Assembly: GCF_900105785.1 (NCBI RefSeq)
Contig: NZ_LT629799.1
Span: 4,216,001-4,280,000 of the forward strand
Reading direction: 5' to 3'
Origin: Microlunatus sagamiharensis
GTDB taxonomy: Bacteria > Actinomycetota > Actinomycetes > Propionibacteriales > Propionibacteriaceae
DNA length: 64,000 bases
The translations under genes and the position numbers were made by a program. The notes under the pieces are model-generated. The model saw nothing but the letters and a program-made list of their open reading frames with translations, ran no database searches and was not told where the DNA came from. Of this stretch, positions 1-8,511 are shown piece after piece. Position 1 is the stretch's first letter. Every line of letters begins with the position of its first letter.

Positions 1-719
1 GTCTCGGCGAAGGTCTTCTCACCGCCGCCCATGGTGATGTCGGCGCGCGTCTTCAGCAGCTGCTCGGTGATCGAGCCGGCGCCGCCGTTCTCGAGGGCGT
101 TGGTCGGGCAGGTCTTGGTGGTGGCGACGGGGCCGTAGCAGGAGCGGGCCGTCACGTGCGCGCCCTCGACGGCGGGCGTCGCGTCCTGGATCTCGGAGGT
201 GGTGATGTTGCCCGTCTTGAGGCCGCGCTTCTTGGCGAGCTCGAGCAGGGAGACCTGCCGCTCACCCTTCACGTCGACGGAGATGGCGCCGTTGTAGGTC
301 TTGGTGCCGGTCGCCCAGCCGCTCCCGCTGGCCGCGGAGTCGGTGACGTAGTCGGGCCGCCCGGTCTCCTGGTCCAGCGAGAACGTCGTGTACTGCCCCG
401 TCAGCGGGAGCCCGTCGATGCCGGGGAAGCGGCCGTCGGCGCCGAACTGGTAGTTGCGCGCCGAGGTGATCTCGGAGTCGCCCATGCCGTCGCCGATCAG
501 CAGGATCACGTTCTTGGCCTTGCCGCCCTCGACGGCGTTGCGCACCTTCTTCGTCTGGTCGCCGTCCAGGCGGGTGGCACCGCCGTGCGTGGCGAGCTGG
601 GCCGGCGACGTCACGGCGGGACCGGCGACGGCGACGCCGGCGGTGAAGGCGAGGCCGGTGGTGGCCAGGCCCACGACGAGCGCGCGTGCGCCCGGCCGCG
701 GGAGGGAGAGCTTGGGCAT
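1..719 (-). CDS. phoA: Secreted alkaline phosphatase, PhoA type (partial, 3' end outside window)
   Basis: Hydrolyses phosphomonoesters outside the cell. About 239 N-terminal codons are present and the gene runs off the left edge. Residues 1 to about 33 form a signal peptide (basic [12 protein letters not shown], hydrophobic core, Ala-rich cleavage region). [12 protein letters not shown] carries the first metal-binding Asp, and [12 protein letters not shown] contains the nucleophilic serine. [17 protein letters not shown] matches the disulfide loop of E. coli PhoA. The ATG has an AAGGGG ribosome site 7 nt upstream. The 5' leader holds a 7-bp hairpin (742-748 with 754-760), and a PHO box lies 74 bp upstream, so PhoP control under phosphate starvation is likely. 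Confidence 0.93.
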   Translation of the reverse strand, partial: MPKLSLPRPGARALVVGLATTGLAFTAGVAVAGPAVTSPAQLATHGGATRLDGDQTKKVRNAVEGGKAKNVILLIGDGMGDSEITSARNYQFGADGRFPGIDGLPLTGQYTTFSLDQETGRPDYVTDSAASGSGWATGTKTYNGAISVDVKGERQVSLLELAKKRGLKTGNITTSEIQDATPAVEGAHVTARSCYGPVATTKTCPTNALENGGAGSITEQLLKTRADITMGGGEKTFAE

Positions 720-792
720 GAGGTGCCCCTTCGTCTGGACGCTCCTGCCCCGTGCAGGAGACGCATAGCGATCTGATCCACCGGCGCAGAAC

Positions 793-814
793 GCGAGGTG
801 AACGCCGGGTGAAC
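793..814 (-). promoter_or_regulatory. PHO box: two adjacent 11-bp PhoP direct-repeat units
   Basis: On the minus strand the sequence reads GTTCACCCGGC directly followed by GTTCACCTCGC. These are two tandem 11-mers matching the actinobacterial (Streptomyces) PhoP repeat consensus. It lies 74 bp upstream of the phoA ATG in the correct orientation, which makes coincidence unlikely. Confidence 0.85.
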
Positions 815-992
815 CCCCGGGCCCGATCGGCGCAACACTGAGAGCGCGCTGTCACGCGCCTGTGGTGACGCTGTCGATCACCGGGACCGGCCGACCCGGC
901 GCGGGTGATCTTGGGCAGACTCAGATCAACAGGGTTGTCCACAGCCTGAGGACGAGACGCACGTCACCGATCCGGAGACCGGCGGGGAGCGG

Positions 993-2054
993 TCAGCCCG
1001 GGAACTCGCCCCGGCTGCGGAGCTCGTAGCGCCGCTCGGCGTAGTCGCGGTCGTCCACCCAGAGCTGGCGCGCGGTGCGCTTGATCATGGGGATGAGCAG
1101 GGGGGCGGCGAGGTTGGCGATCTTGAAGCCCTTGCGGTCGCTGTACGCGATCGTCGCCTCCGTGATCATGGTCAGCGGCCGGCCCTCGGCGTCGACCCCG
1201 AGCGGGGTCGCGTGCGTCTCCACGACGCTGCCGGCGCCCTCGCCGTCGGTGATCGTCATCACGATCGTGCGCGGGTCGGGGCAGGTGAACTCCGCGCGCA
1301 CCGGCACGCCGAAGGTCTTGTTGATCCGGAACGTCACGTCCACGACGAGGCACGCGGGCGTGCTGGCGGCGTCGTCGACGACGAGGTGGCTGAAGGCGTA
1401 CGGGTGGAACCACGCGCCGTGCCACGGGTCGAGGCGGTTGGCGATCACGTCCTGCGGCTCGCAGACCGCCGGCTCGGAGATCACCGCGGCCACCGAGCCG
1501 TCGGCCGGCGGCCGGACCGGCAGCGTCGGCCGGTCGGTCGCGGCCTCGCCCTCGGTCGGCAGCCCGACCCAGATGAGGACGCCGTCGTCGTGGGTGCGGT
1601 ACGGGCTCCAGGTGCGGTCGCCCTCGCGGGTGAGCGCGAGGCCGTGCCAGCGGCAGTACATCGTCCCGTCGATCACCGGGCAGCGGTCCATCAGGGCGCC
1701 GAGGTGCGGGCAGGAGCCCGGTCCGGCGACCAGTCCGCCGTGCTCGTCGCGCCAGAAGACGACCTCGCGGCCGGCGATCGTGCGCGTGACCGACTCCGTG
1801 CGCCCGACGTCGGCGCTGACGCCGGCGACGAACCAGCCGCCGCCGTTCTGCGTCTGGGAGAGGTCGAGGGACGCCCCGATGCGCGAGGGCCGGGCGAGGC
1901 GCCAGGTCTCGCTCATCTTGTCCTCGCGCGGCTGCGGGACCCGCTCGAGCGGGACGCGGGGCGGCGTGCGGCCGGCCACGGGCACGGCGGGCGGCGACGG
2001 CGGCGTACGGCGGGAGCGGGTCGGCTGGGCGGCGCGCTCGGCCTCGATCGTCAC
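993..2054 (-). CDS. Rieske [2Fe-2S] protein (DUF5914-like) of the carotenoid operon
   Basis: Predicted Rieske-type protein of 353 aa. The cluster motif is complete: C-P-H, 15 residues, then C-R-W-H (about residues 103-123), which binds a 2Fe-2S centre. A C-terminal half of about 200 residues resembles the catalytic or lipid-binding half of ring-hydroxylating enzymes. Actinobacterial carotenoid clusters often end with such a DUF5914 protein of unproven function; a role in oxidising the carotene product is inference. The GTG at 2054 overlaps the crtB stop by 4 bp (GTGA). The ATG at 1916, preceded by GAGGA, is a strong alternative that would remove 46 low-complexity residues. Confidence 0.8.
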   Translation of the reverse strand: MTIEAERAAQPTRSRRTPPSPPAVPVAGRTPPRVPLERVPQPREDKMSETWRLARPSRIGASLDLSQTQNGGGWFVAGVSADVGRTESVTRTIAGREVVFWRDEHGGLVAGPGSCPHLGALMDRCPVIDGTMYCRWHGLALTREGDRTWSPYRTHDDGVLIWVGLPTEGEAATDRPTLPVRPPADGSVAAVISEPAVCEPQDVIANRLDPWHGAWFHPYAFSHLVVDDAASTPACLVVDVTFRINKTFGVPVRAEFTCPDPRTIVMTITDGEGAGSVVETHATPLGVDAEGRPLTMITEATIAYSDRKGFKIANLAAPLLIPMIKRTARQLWVDDRDYAERRYELRSRGEFPG

Positions 2055-3076
2055 GAGAGCTCCTGGACGGGGAGGGTGGTGCGGAGGGACCGGGGCGGCC
2101 CGGCGACCAGCACCCGGCCGGTGGTCAGCGCCTTGCGCCAGGTGGGCACGCGCACGCGCTCGGTGAAGACGTCGTAGCCGGCGCGCTCGATGCGGTCGAG
2201 GATGCGGGCGTAGAGGACGCGGGCGGCCCCGACGCAGCGCGCCGAGCGCGGCGGCAGCAGCGCGATGCCGGCGTCGGCGTGGGCGTACAGCTCGCGGTTG
2301 CGCGCGATCTCGAAGGCGAGGCAGGCCCGCCACTCGGGCGTGACCTCGCGCCCGCGCGGACCGTGCAGGTCCACACCGAAGCGCCGCAGGTCCTCCTGCG
2401 GGACGTAGACCCGGCCGCGGTCGAGGTCCTCGTCGACGTCGCGGAGGAAGTTCGTCAGCTGGAAGGCGAAGCCGAGCGAGCGCGCCGGGTCCTTCGCGGC
2501 GGGCGAGGTCGGCTGGAGGACGGGCAGCATCATCTCGCCGATGACGGCGGCCGAGCCCTCCATGTAGCCGCAGAGGTCCTCCCACGTCTCGTACGAGGTC
2601 GTCGTGAGGTCCATCGCCATCGCCGCGAAGAAGCGGTCGAAGCACTCCGGGTCGATCGCGCAGACCCGCACGCTGTGCACGATGGCGGCCAGCACCGGGT
2701 CGTCGCTCCCGCCCGCGGCGAGCGCGTCGCGGAACGACTGCGCGAAGGCCTCGAGCCGGGCGGCCGTCTCCGGGTAGCCCTCGACGGGCACCGGACGGCG
2801 CGAGGCGGGGTCGGGCCCCTCCTCCTGCGGCAGGTCGACGATGTCGTCGGCCAGCCGGCACAGCGCGTAGACCGCGAAGACGTGGCGGCGCCGCTCCTTG
2901 GGCAGCAGGGCCGCACCCCAGTAGTAGGTCGTGCCGTGGCGCTTGGTCAGCCGGGCGCACTCGGCGTAGCCCTGCGCCAGCTTGGCCGCCTCGGCCGTGC
3001 CGTCGACCGGCACGGCCAGGGTCGGCGGACCTACGGGCGGACCGGCCGGGGAACCGGTGGGCACTGCCGCGCTCAA
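2051..3076 (-). CDS. crtB: Phytoene synthase
   Basis: Joins two geranylgeranyl diphosphates head to head to make phytoene. Both aspartate-rich magnesium-binding motifs are present: DDIVD (about residues 77-81) and RDVDEDLDRGRVYVP near residue 210. Length, about 341 aa, fits the squalene/phytoene synthase family. The TTG start at 3076 overlaps the crtI stop as TTGA; an in-frame GTG at 3064 is the alternative, and neither has a clear ribosome site, consistent with translational coupling. The first ~28 residues are Pro/Gly-rich and probably disordered. Confidence 0.92.
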   Translation of the reverse strand: MSAAVPTGSPAGPPVGPPTLAVPVDGTAEAAKLAQGYAECARLTKRHGTTYYWGAALLPKERRRHVFAVYALCRLADDIVDLPQEEGPDPASRRPVPVEGYPETAARLEAFAQSFRDALAAGGSDDPVLAAIVHSVRVCAIDPECFDRFFAAMAMDLTTTSYETWEDLCGYMEGSAAVIGEMMLPVLQPTSPAAKDPARSLGFAFQLTNFLRDVDEDLDRGRVYVPQEDLRRFGVDLHGPRGREVTPEWRACLAFEIARNRELYAHADAGIALLPPRSARCVGAARVLYARILDRIERAGYDVFTERVRVPTWRKALTTGRVLVAGPPRSLRTTLPVQELS

Positions 3077-4563
3077 CGCGTGGGGCCCGGCAGGTAGTCG
3101 GACACCCGCTTCGCCGCGAGCTTGCCCGAGATCAGGACCATCGGGACCCCGACGCCGGGGACCGTGCCGGAACCGGCGAAGAACATCCCCGGGAGGCGCT
3201 TCTCGACGTTCGGCGGGCGGAACGGACCGGTCTGGGGGAAGGTGTGGGCCAGCGCGAAGGGGGTGCCCGCGGCCATGCCCTGCTCCTTCCAGTCCAGCGG
3301 CGTCAGCAGCTCCTCGACGACCACGTCGTCGGGGTAGCCGTTCGCGCCGAGGAAGCCGTGGAGACGGTCGCGCATCCGCGGCCCCTCCTGGCGCCAGTCG
3401 ATGCGCCCGGTGTCGAGGTTGGGGACCGGCTCGAGGACGTAGAGCGACGAGCAGCCCTCGGGAGCCTGGTCGGGCGCGTCGAGGGAGTGCACCGAGACCA
3501 GCCGCGACGGGTCGGGCATCAGCGTGCCGCGCTCGAGCAGGGCGTCGAAGGACTCGTCCCACTGCTCGCCGAAGTGGATGTTGTGGTGCGCGGCCTCGGG
3601 CTGCGGCATGCCCTTGACGCCGACGTGCCAGACCACGGCGGAGGGGGAGTAGTCGCCCTTGCCCGGGCGGGCGGCGCGCGGCGGGCGCAGGTCGGGCAGC
3701 AGCTGCTCGTACGCGACGGGGGTGTCGAGGGTGCAGACGACGGCGTCGGCGCGGAGGGCCTCGCCGCCGGCCAGCCGGACCCCGGCGACGCGGCCGCTGG
3801 GGGAGCGCAGGACCGACTCGACGGACGCGTCGTAGCGCAGGTTCGCGCCGGCCTTCTCCGCGGCGGCGGCGAGGGCCTGCGGCACCGCGTGCATGCCGCC
3901 CTCGGGGAAGTAGATCCCCTCGATGCTGTCCATGTACGTGATCACGGCGTAGATCGCGAGCGCCTTCTCGGGCGCCAGGCCGGCGTACATGGCCTGGAAG
4001 CTGAAGAGCTTGACCAGGCGCGGGTCGTGGAAGAAGGAGCGGACCGCGTCACCCAGCTTCCGGAACGCGCCCAGGCGCACGAGCTGCGCGGCGGCCCGCG
4101 GGCTGCGGAGCAGGTCGAGCGGGGAGTCGAAGTTCGCGTCGATGAAGTGCGGCATCTCGGCGAGGTAGAGCTTGCGCAGCCAGGTCACGAACTCCTCGAA
4201 CGCGGCCGCGTCGACGCTGCCGCAGGTGTCCGCGATCTCCTGGCGCATCTCCTCGCGCGTGCCGCGGACCATGATCGTGCTGCCGTCGGCGTAGCGGGCG
4301 CGGTACGCGGGGTCGAGCCGCTTGAGCGGGCCGACCGCCGACAGGTCGGACCCGGCGGCGCGCAGGGCGTCGGAGATCAGGTCGGGCATCGTCAGGACCT
4401 TGGGGCCCGTGTCGAAGGCGAAGCCCTCGCGCCGCAGCTGCCCGCTGCGCCCGCCCGGGCCGGAGGACCGCTCGACGACGGTCACCTCGTAGCCGGCACC
4501 GGTGAGGTGGCAGGCCGCGGCCAGGCCGGCGAGGCCCGCCCCGATGACGATGACGGGGCTCAA
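3073..4563 (-). CDS. crtI: Phytoene desaturase
   Basis: FAD-dependent desaturase converting phytoene to lycopene or a partly desaturated carotene. The dinucleotide-binding motif VIVIGAGLAGLAAACHL is at residues 4-20, followed by ERSSGPGGRSG, typical of CrtI. The C-terminal FAD signature PGVGVPMVLISGKLAAKRV matches the family, as does the length of 496 aa. The start codon is TTG, supported by a GGAG ribosome site 6 nt upstream (CTGGAGAACTCG-TTG). The gene lies 43 bp downstream of crtE in the same operon. No lycopene cyclase gene follows it. Confidence 0.93.
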   Translation of the reverse strand: MSPVIVIGAGLAGLAAACHLTGAGYEVTVVERSSGPGGRSGQLRREGFAFDTGPKVLTMPDLISDALRAAGSDLSAVGPLKRLDPAYRARYADGSTIMVRGTREEMRQEIADTCGSVDAAAFEEFVTWLRKLYLAEMPHFIDANFDSPLDLLRSPRAAAQLVRLGAFRKLGDAVRSFFHDPRLVKLFSFQAMYAGLAPEKALAIYAVITYMDSIEGIYFPEGGMHAVPQALAAAAEKAGANLRYDASVESVLRSPSGRVAGVRLAGGEALRADAVVCTLDTPVAYEQLLPDLRPPRAARPGKGDYSPSAVVWHVGVKGMPQPEAAHHNIHFGEQWDESFDALLERGTLMPDPSRLVSVHSLDAPDQAPEGCSSLYVLEPVPNLDTGRIDWRQEGPRMRDRLHGFLGANGYPDDVVVEELLTPLDWKEQGMAAGTPFALAHTFPQTGPFRPPNVEKRLPGMFFAGSGTVPGVGVPMVLISGKLAAKRVSDYLPGPTR

Positions 4564-4606
4564 CGAGTTCTCCAGGTCCTGCCCGGAGCGCCGGTGCGCG
4601 GAGTGC

Positions 4607-5815
4607 TCACCGGTCCCTCCAGGCGATGAGGTGGGCCATGCCGGTCAGGCCGGCCACGCCGGCGGGGTCGAGGTCGACGCTCGCCAGGGCCGCGCTCGCA
4701 GCGCGGACGTGCTCGCTGATGCGCGCCTCGACGGCCTCGACGACACCCTGCTCGGCCAGCGCGGACTGCAGGGCCGTCACGTCGGCCGGGCTCAGCTCGG
4801 GCGTGCCGACCCGGCGCAGGACGCGGCGCGCGCTGCCGTGCAGGCGTTCCTCGGCCAGCGCCATGATCACCGTCGGCTTGCCGCTGATCAGGTCGTCGCC
4901 GGCGGGCTTGCCGGTCGAGCGGGGGTCGCCCCAGACGCCGAGCAGGTCGTCGCGGAGCGCGAAGGCCTCGCCGACCTCCTCGCCGTAGGTGAGCAGCGCG
5001 TCGCGGACCACGTCCGGCGCGCCGGCCGCCGCGGCGCCCAGCTCGAGCGGGCGCTGCACCGTGTAGCGGCCGGACTTCATCCGGGCGACGCGGCGCGCGT
5101 GGTCGAGGTCGCGGCGCCCGGCCGCGCTCCCGGTGAGGTCGCGGCTCTGGCCGTGCACGAGCTCGATGACCAGCAGCCGCCAGATCGCGCGCATCGGCCG
5201 CGGCAGCTCGGTGACCAGGTGGTCGGCCTCGGCGTGCGCGAGGTCGCCCACGAGCACGGCGATCGACTCGCCGAAGTGGCGCGCGTCGCCGCGGGCGCCG
5301 GCGTGCAGGTGGAGCTGGGCGGCGAGGGTGTGCACCGACGGCTGGCCCCGGCGGGAGTCCGACTCGTCCATGACGTCGTCGTGGATGAGGGCGAAGATGT
5401 GCAGCAGCTCGAGCGCCGCCCCGGCACGGACCACGTCGGCGGCGCCGCCGTCCACGCCCCCGTCCTGGCCGAGGTCGGCCCGGCTGCTGCCGCCGCAGGC
5501 GACCCAGCCCCAGTGCGCCATGCTCGGGCGGATCCGCTTGCCCCCGGTGCCGTTCAGCGCCTGGAGCATCTCGGGCAGGTCGTGCTCGAGCAGGATGTCG
5601 GGCGGCGACGCGGCCGGGCCCGACGGCCCGAGGGAGTACGCGAGCTCGACGCGCCAGGTGTGCACCAGGCGGCCGATCGCCTCTCGCAACGTCTGGTCGA
5701 CGCGCTCGAGGTAGTCCTTCGTGAGCGCGGTCGTCGAGGCCGTCGGGAGCGCGAGCACCGTCGCGTCGTCGGGCTGCGCCACGTCGACGGCGGGCTTGCG
5801 GGATGCGGACGTCAC
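4607..5815 (-). CDS. crtE: Geranylgeranyl diphosphate synthase (polyprenyl synthetase)
   Basis: Condenses isopentenyl diphosphate with allylic diphosphates to give C20 geranylgeranyl diphosphate for crtB. It has GGKRIRPSMA near residue 91, the first aspartate-rich motif DDVMD (146-150) and the second, RDDLLGVWGDP, near residue 276. Length is 402 aa. The GTG start lies 7 bp after the idi stop; upstream codons in this frame are antisense-like. Operon position (idi-crtE-crtI-crtB) supports the carotenoid role. Exact chain length cannot be read from sequence alone, and the idsA name would also fit. Confidence 0.88.
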   Translation of the reverse strand: MTSASRKPAVDVAQPDDATVLALPTASTTALTKDYLERVDQTLREAIGRLVHTWRVELAYSLGPSGPAASPPDILLEHDLPEMLQALNGTGGKRIRPSMAHWGWVACGGSSRADLGQDGGVDGGAADVVRAGAALELLHIFALIHDDVMDESDSRRGQPSVHTLAAQLHLHAGARGDARHFGESIAVLVGDLAHAEADHLVTELPRPMRAIWRLLVIELVHGQSRDLTGSAAGRRDLDHARRVARMKSGRYTVQRPLELGAAAAGAPDVVRDALLTYGEEVGEAFALRDDLLGVWGDPRSTGKPAGDDLISGKPTVIMALAEERLHGSARRVLRRVGTPELSPADVTALQSALAEQGVVEAVEARISEHVRAASAALASVDLDPAGVAGLTGMAHLIAWRDR

Positions 5816-5822
5816 GCGGGTC

Positions 5823-6398
5823 TCATACCCACGACGAGGCCTGGGCGTCCAGCAGCGGCACCTGCAGCACCGACCACGGGCTGAAGGCGAAGGGGGTCGC
5901 ACGCACGGCCGCGGCCAGCGACTGCCACTCCACCCACCTCCACTCCATGACCTCGGAGCCGTTCGCGGTCACGGTCGAGCCCGGATGCGTCCGCGCCACG
6001 AAGACCGGGCAGACCTCGTTCTCCACGACCCCGCTGGCGTCGACGGCGCGGTAGGCGAAGTCGGGCAGCACGCAGGTCAGCTCGCCGACCTCGAGGCCCA
6101 GCTCGTCGACCATGCGGCGGCGCACGGCGTCGTCGAAGGACTCGCCCGGCTGCGGGTGCCCGCAGCAGGTGTTGGTCCAGACGCCGGGCCAGGTCCGCTT
6201 GTCCAGGGCGCGGCGGGTCAGGAGGACCCGGCCCTCGCCGTCGCTGACGTAGCTGGAGAAGGCGAGGTGGAGCGCCGTCTCGGAGTCGTGCACCTCGGAC
6301 TTCAGCGCGGTGCCCGAGGGCTGGTGTCCAGCGTCCAGCAGGACGACCCTCTCGGGGCCGGCGGTGCCGGCGGGCCGGCTCGTGGGGGGCGCGGTCAC
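5823..6398 (-). CDS. idi: Isopentenyl-diphosphate delta-isomerase, type I
   Basis: Interconverts isopentenyl and dimethylallyl diphosphate, the starter for crtE. Nudix-fold type I enzyme: the active-site cysteine is in WTNTCCGHP, the Nudix-like helix is RRRMVDELGLEVG, and the catalytic glutamate lies in ENEVCPVF. About 191 aa. I chose the GTG at 6398 because a TACGGT -10-like hexamer lies 6 nt before it, as in several other genes here; a GTG at 6404 would add two residues. First gene of the carotenoid operon. Confidence 0.92.
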   Translation of the reverse strand: MTAPPTSRPAGTAGPERVVLLDAGHQPSGTALKSEVHDSETALHLAFSSYVSDGEGRVLLTRRALDKRTWPGVWTNTCCGHPQPGESFDDAVRRRMVDELGLEVGELTCVLPDFAYRAVDASGVVENEVCPVFVARTHPGSTVTANGSEVMEWRWVEWQSLAAAVRATPFAFSPWSVLQVPLLDAQASSWV

Positions 6399-6404
6399 GG
6401 GCAC

Positions 6405-6410
6405 ACCGTA
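6405..6410 (-). promoter_or_regulatory. Putative -10 element for a leaderless carotenoid operon
   Basis: TACGGT on the minus strand, 6 nt before the GTG at 6398. It fits the TANNNT -10 consensus and would put the transcript start at the start codon. Confidence 0.4.
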
Positions 6411-6499
6411 CCCGGCGCGCCAGCCCCCGGACCGCGCTCAGGAGGCCACGCCAGGCGGCCGCGGGCCCTAGGCTGGTCGCCCCCCATCCTGGAGACGAC

Positions 6500-7546
6500 G
6501 TGCCGATCCGCCGAACGACGCCCCGCCCGCCCGACGGAGGCCGCCCGCTCGTCGTGCAGCAGTCCTTCCCGGACCCGCGACCGACGACGAACCCCTACAT
6601 CGTCATGCTGCGCGACGCGCTCGCGGCGACGCCGGGGGTGGAGGTGCGGACCTTCACCTGGCGCCGCGCGCTGCGGGCCGACTACGACGTCTTCCACGTG
6701 CACTGGCCGGAGATCCTGGTCGAGGGTGCGTCGCCGCTGAAGGCCCTGGTGCGCCAGGCGCTCTTCGCGCTGCTCGTGCTACGGCTGCGCCTCGCGCGCA
6801 TCCCCTGGGTGCGGACCCAGCACAACCTCGAGCTGCCCTCAGGGCTCTCCCGGCGCCAGCGCCTGCTGCTCACCTGGGCCGACCGCTGGACCACGCTGCG
6901 GATCGCCCTGAACTCCGACACCCCGGTCCCGCCGGGCACCCTCGCCGCCGTCGTGCCCCACGGGCACTACCAGGAGTGGTACGCCCGCCACCCCCGCGGC
7001 GAGCGCCGGCCGCGCTCGCTCGGCTTCGTCGGGCTGATCCGTCGCTACAAGAACGTCGAGGGCCTGCTGGCCGCCTTCGCCGGCGTGCCCGGTGAGGCCT
7101 CGCTCCGCGTGGCGGGCAAGCCGTCCACCGAGGAGCTCGCCTCGAGCCTGCGCACCCTCGCCGCCGCCGACCCCCGCGTCGAGCTCTCGCTCGCCTTCCT
7201 CGACGAGCCGGAGCTCGTGGAGGTCGTGTCGTCGTCGGCGCTGCTGGTGCTGCCCTACAGCCACATGCACAACTCCGGCACCGTGCTGGCCGGGCTCTCG
7301 CTGGACACCCCCGTCCTGGTCCCGGCGAACGCCGCGAACGCGGCGCTCTCGGCCGAGGTCGGCCCGGGCTGGGTGCTGCAGTACGAGGGCGACCTCGACG
7401 CGGACGACCTGGTCGCCGCCCTCGACGCCGTGGAGGCGGAGGGCCGCGCGGCCGGGCCCGACCTGTCCGCGCGCGACTGGCCGGCCGGCGCGGCCGCGCA
7501 CGTCGCGGCCTACCGCGAGGCGGTGGAGGCTCGGGGCCGTCGGTAG
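6500..7546 (+). CDS. GT-B fold glycosyltransferase
   Basis: Predicted cytoplasmic glycosyltransferase of 348 aa, probably adding a sugar to a lipid-linked exopolysaccharide intermediate. N-terminal half: PYIVMLRDAL, then DVFHVHWPEILVEG, as in exopolysaccharide GT-B enzymes. C-terminal half: LGFVGLIRRYKNVEGLLAAF, SALLVLPYSHMHNSGT and LSLDTPVLVP, a nucleotide-sugar binding half. The GTG start has GGAG 5 nt upstream; TAGGCT at 6469-6474 may be its -10. It diverges from idi, and its 3' end overlaps the convergent gene at 7510 by 37 bp. Sugar specificity is unknown. Confidence 0.75.
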   Translation: MPIRRTTPRPPDGGRPLVVQQSFPDPRPTTNPYIVMLRDALAATPGVEVRTFTWRRALRADYDVFHVHWPEILVEGASPLKALVRQALFALLVLRLRLARIPWVRTQHNLELPSGLSRRQRLLLTWADRWTTLRIALNSDTPVPPGTLAAVVPHGHYQEWYARHPRGERRPRSLGFVGLIRRYKNVEGLLAAFAGVPGEASLRVAGKPSTEELASSLRTLAAADPRVELSLAFLDEPELVEVVSSSALLVLPYSHMHNSGTVLAGLSLDTPVLVPANAANAALSAEVGPGWVLQYEGDLDADDLVAALDAVEAEGRAAGPDLSARDWPAGAAAHVAAYREAVEARGRR

Positions 7547-8511
7547 GCCTGGTGGCGCACCCCGAGGGCGCCGCCGACCATCCCGGCACCGCGCATCGCC
7601 GTCTTGAGCCCGCGCGCCTGGTCGGTCGCGCTGCGCCGCAGCGCCCCGAGCAGCGCCCGGCCCGCCCCGAGCACGACGCGGGCCGCGCCCTGCACGACCA
7701 GCCGGGCCCGGACGAGGGGCCGGGAGCCCGCGGAGGCCGCCGCGACCGAGGTCAGGCTCCAGGTGTTGCCGTAGCTCATCGCCCGCACCAGGACGAAGCG
7801 GCGGCTGACCCGCTCGGCGGGCACGACGTCGGTCACCACGGCCTCGTCGCACCAGACGATCTGGCCGCCCCGGGCGCGCAGCTGACGGCTGAAGAGCATG
7901 TCCTCCCCGCCGCCGAGCCCGAAGGCGAGGTCGAAGGACAGCCCGAGGCGGCGCACCACGTCCAGGTCGAGGAGCAGGTTGTTCGTCGCCGCGACGTCGA
8001 CGCGCGTCCCCGAGGTGAGGCGGCGACGGGTGAAGAAGCCCCCCGCGCGCACCCAGGCGTCCGGCTCCACGTCGTACGTGCTGACCACCGAGCCGACGAC
8101 GGCGGCGGGCTCGTCGCGCTCGCGCTGGGCGAGCAGCAGCGACAGCCAGCGCTCGGAGGGCCGTTCGTCGTCGTCGATGAACACCAGCAGGCGTGTCCCC
8201 GCCTCGGTCAGGGCTCGGTTGCGGGCGGCCGAGATCCCCGGGACCGGCTCGTGGGCGTAGCGCACCGCGATCCCGCTCGTCCCGCCGCCCGTCGCCGTCC
8301 GGGCGAAGGCCTCGACCTGCGTCCGGGCGCCGCCACCCGGGTCGTTGTCGACCACGAGGACGCCGACCTCGTACGCGTCCCCCTGCGCCGCCGCCTGCTC
8401 GACGAGCAGCGGCAGGACGGCGTCCAGGTCGGTCGGTCGGCGGAAGGTGAGGACGGCGAGGGTGACCGTGAGCGGCCCGGCCGGTGCGGCGGCCCCGTCG
8501 GGGGCGCTCAC
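7510..8511 (-). CDS. Family 2 glycosyltransferase
   Basis: Inverting GT-A glycosyltransferase of 333 aa. It shows LAVLTFRRPTDLDAVLPLL at the nucleotide-binding start, VVDNDPGG, PGISAARNRAL and the metal-binding FIDDDERP (DxD). The C-terminal part is basic and Ala-rich, possibly membrane-associated. The start GTG overlaps the stop of the gene at 8508 as GTGA, so the two are co-translated. Likely adds a sugar to the surface polymer; acceptor and donor are unknown. Confidence 0.82.
   Translation of the reverse strand: MSAPDGAAAPAGPLTVTLAVLTFRRPTDLDAVLPLLVEQAAAQGDAYEVGVLVVDNDPGGGARTQVEAFARTATGGGTSGIAVRYAHEPVPGISAARNRALTEAGTRLLVFIDDDERPSERWLSLLLAQRERDEPAAVVGSVVSTYDVEPDAWVRAGGFFTRRRLTSGTRVDVAATNNLLLDLDVVRRLGLSFDLAFGLGGGEDMLFSRQLRARGGQIVWCDEAVVTDVVPAERVSRRFVLVRAMSYGNTWSLTSVAAASAGSRPLVRARLVVQGAARVVLGAGRALLGALRRSATDQARGLKTAMRGAGMVGGALGVRHQAYRRPRASTASR

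Noticed and set aside
2055-2960. Upstream extension of the Rieske frame, suggesting a fusion protein
   Set aside because: The extension lies out of frame inside crtB and has shadow composition; the GTGA overlap gives a normal start.
7510-7546. Convergent overlap as a sign of frameshift or misplaced stop
   Set aside because: Both frames keep family-like sequence up to their ends; a 37-bp tail overlap is ordinary.
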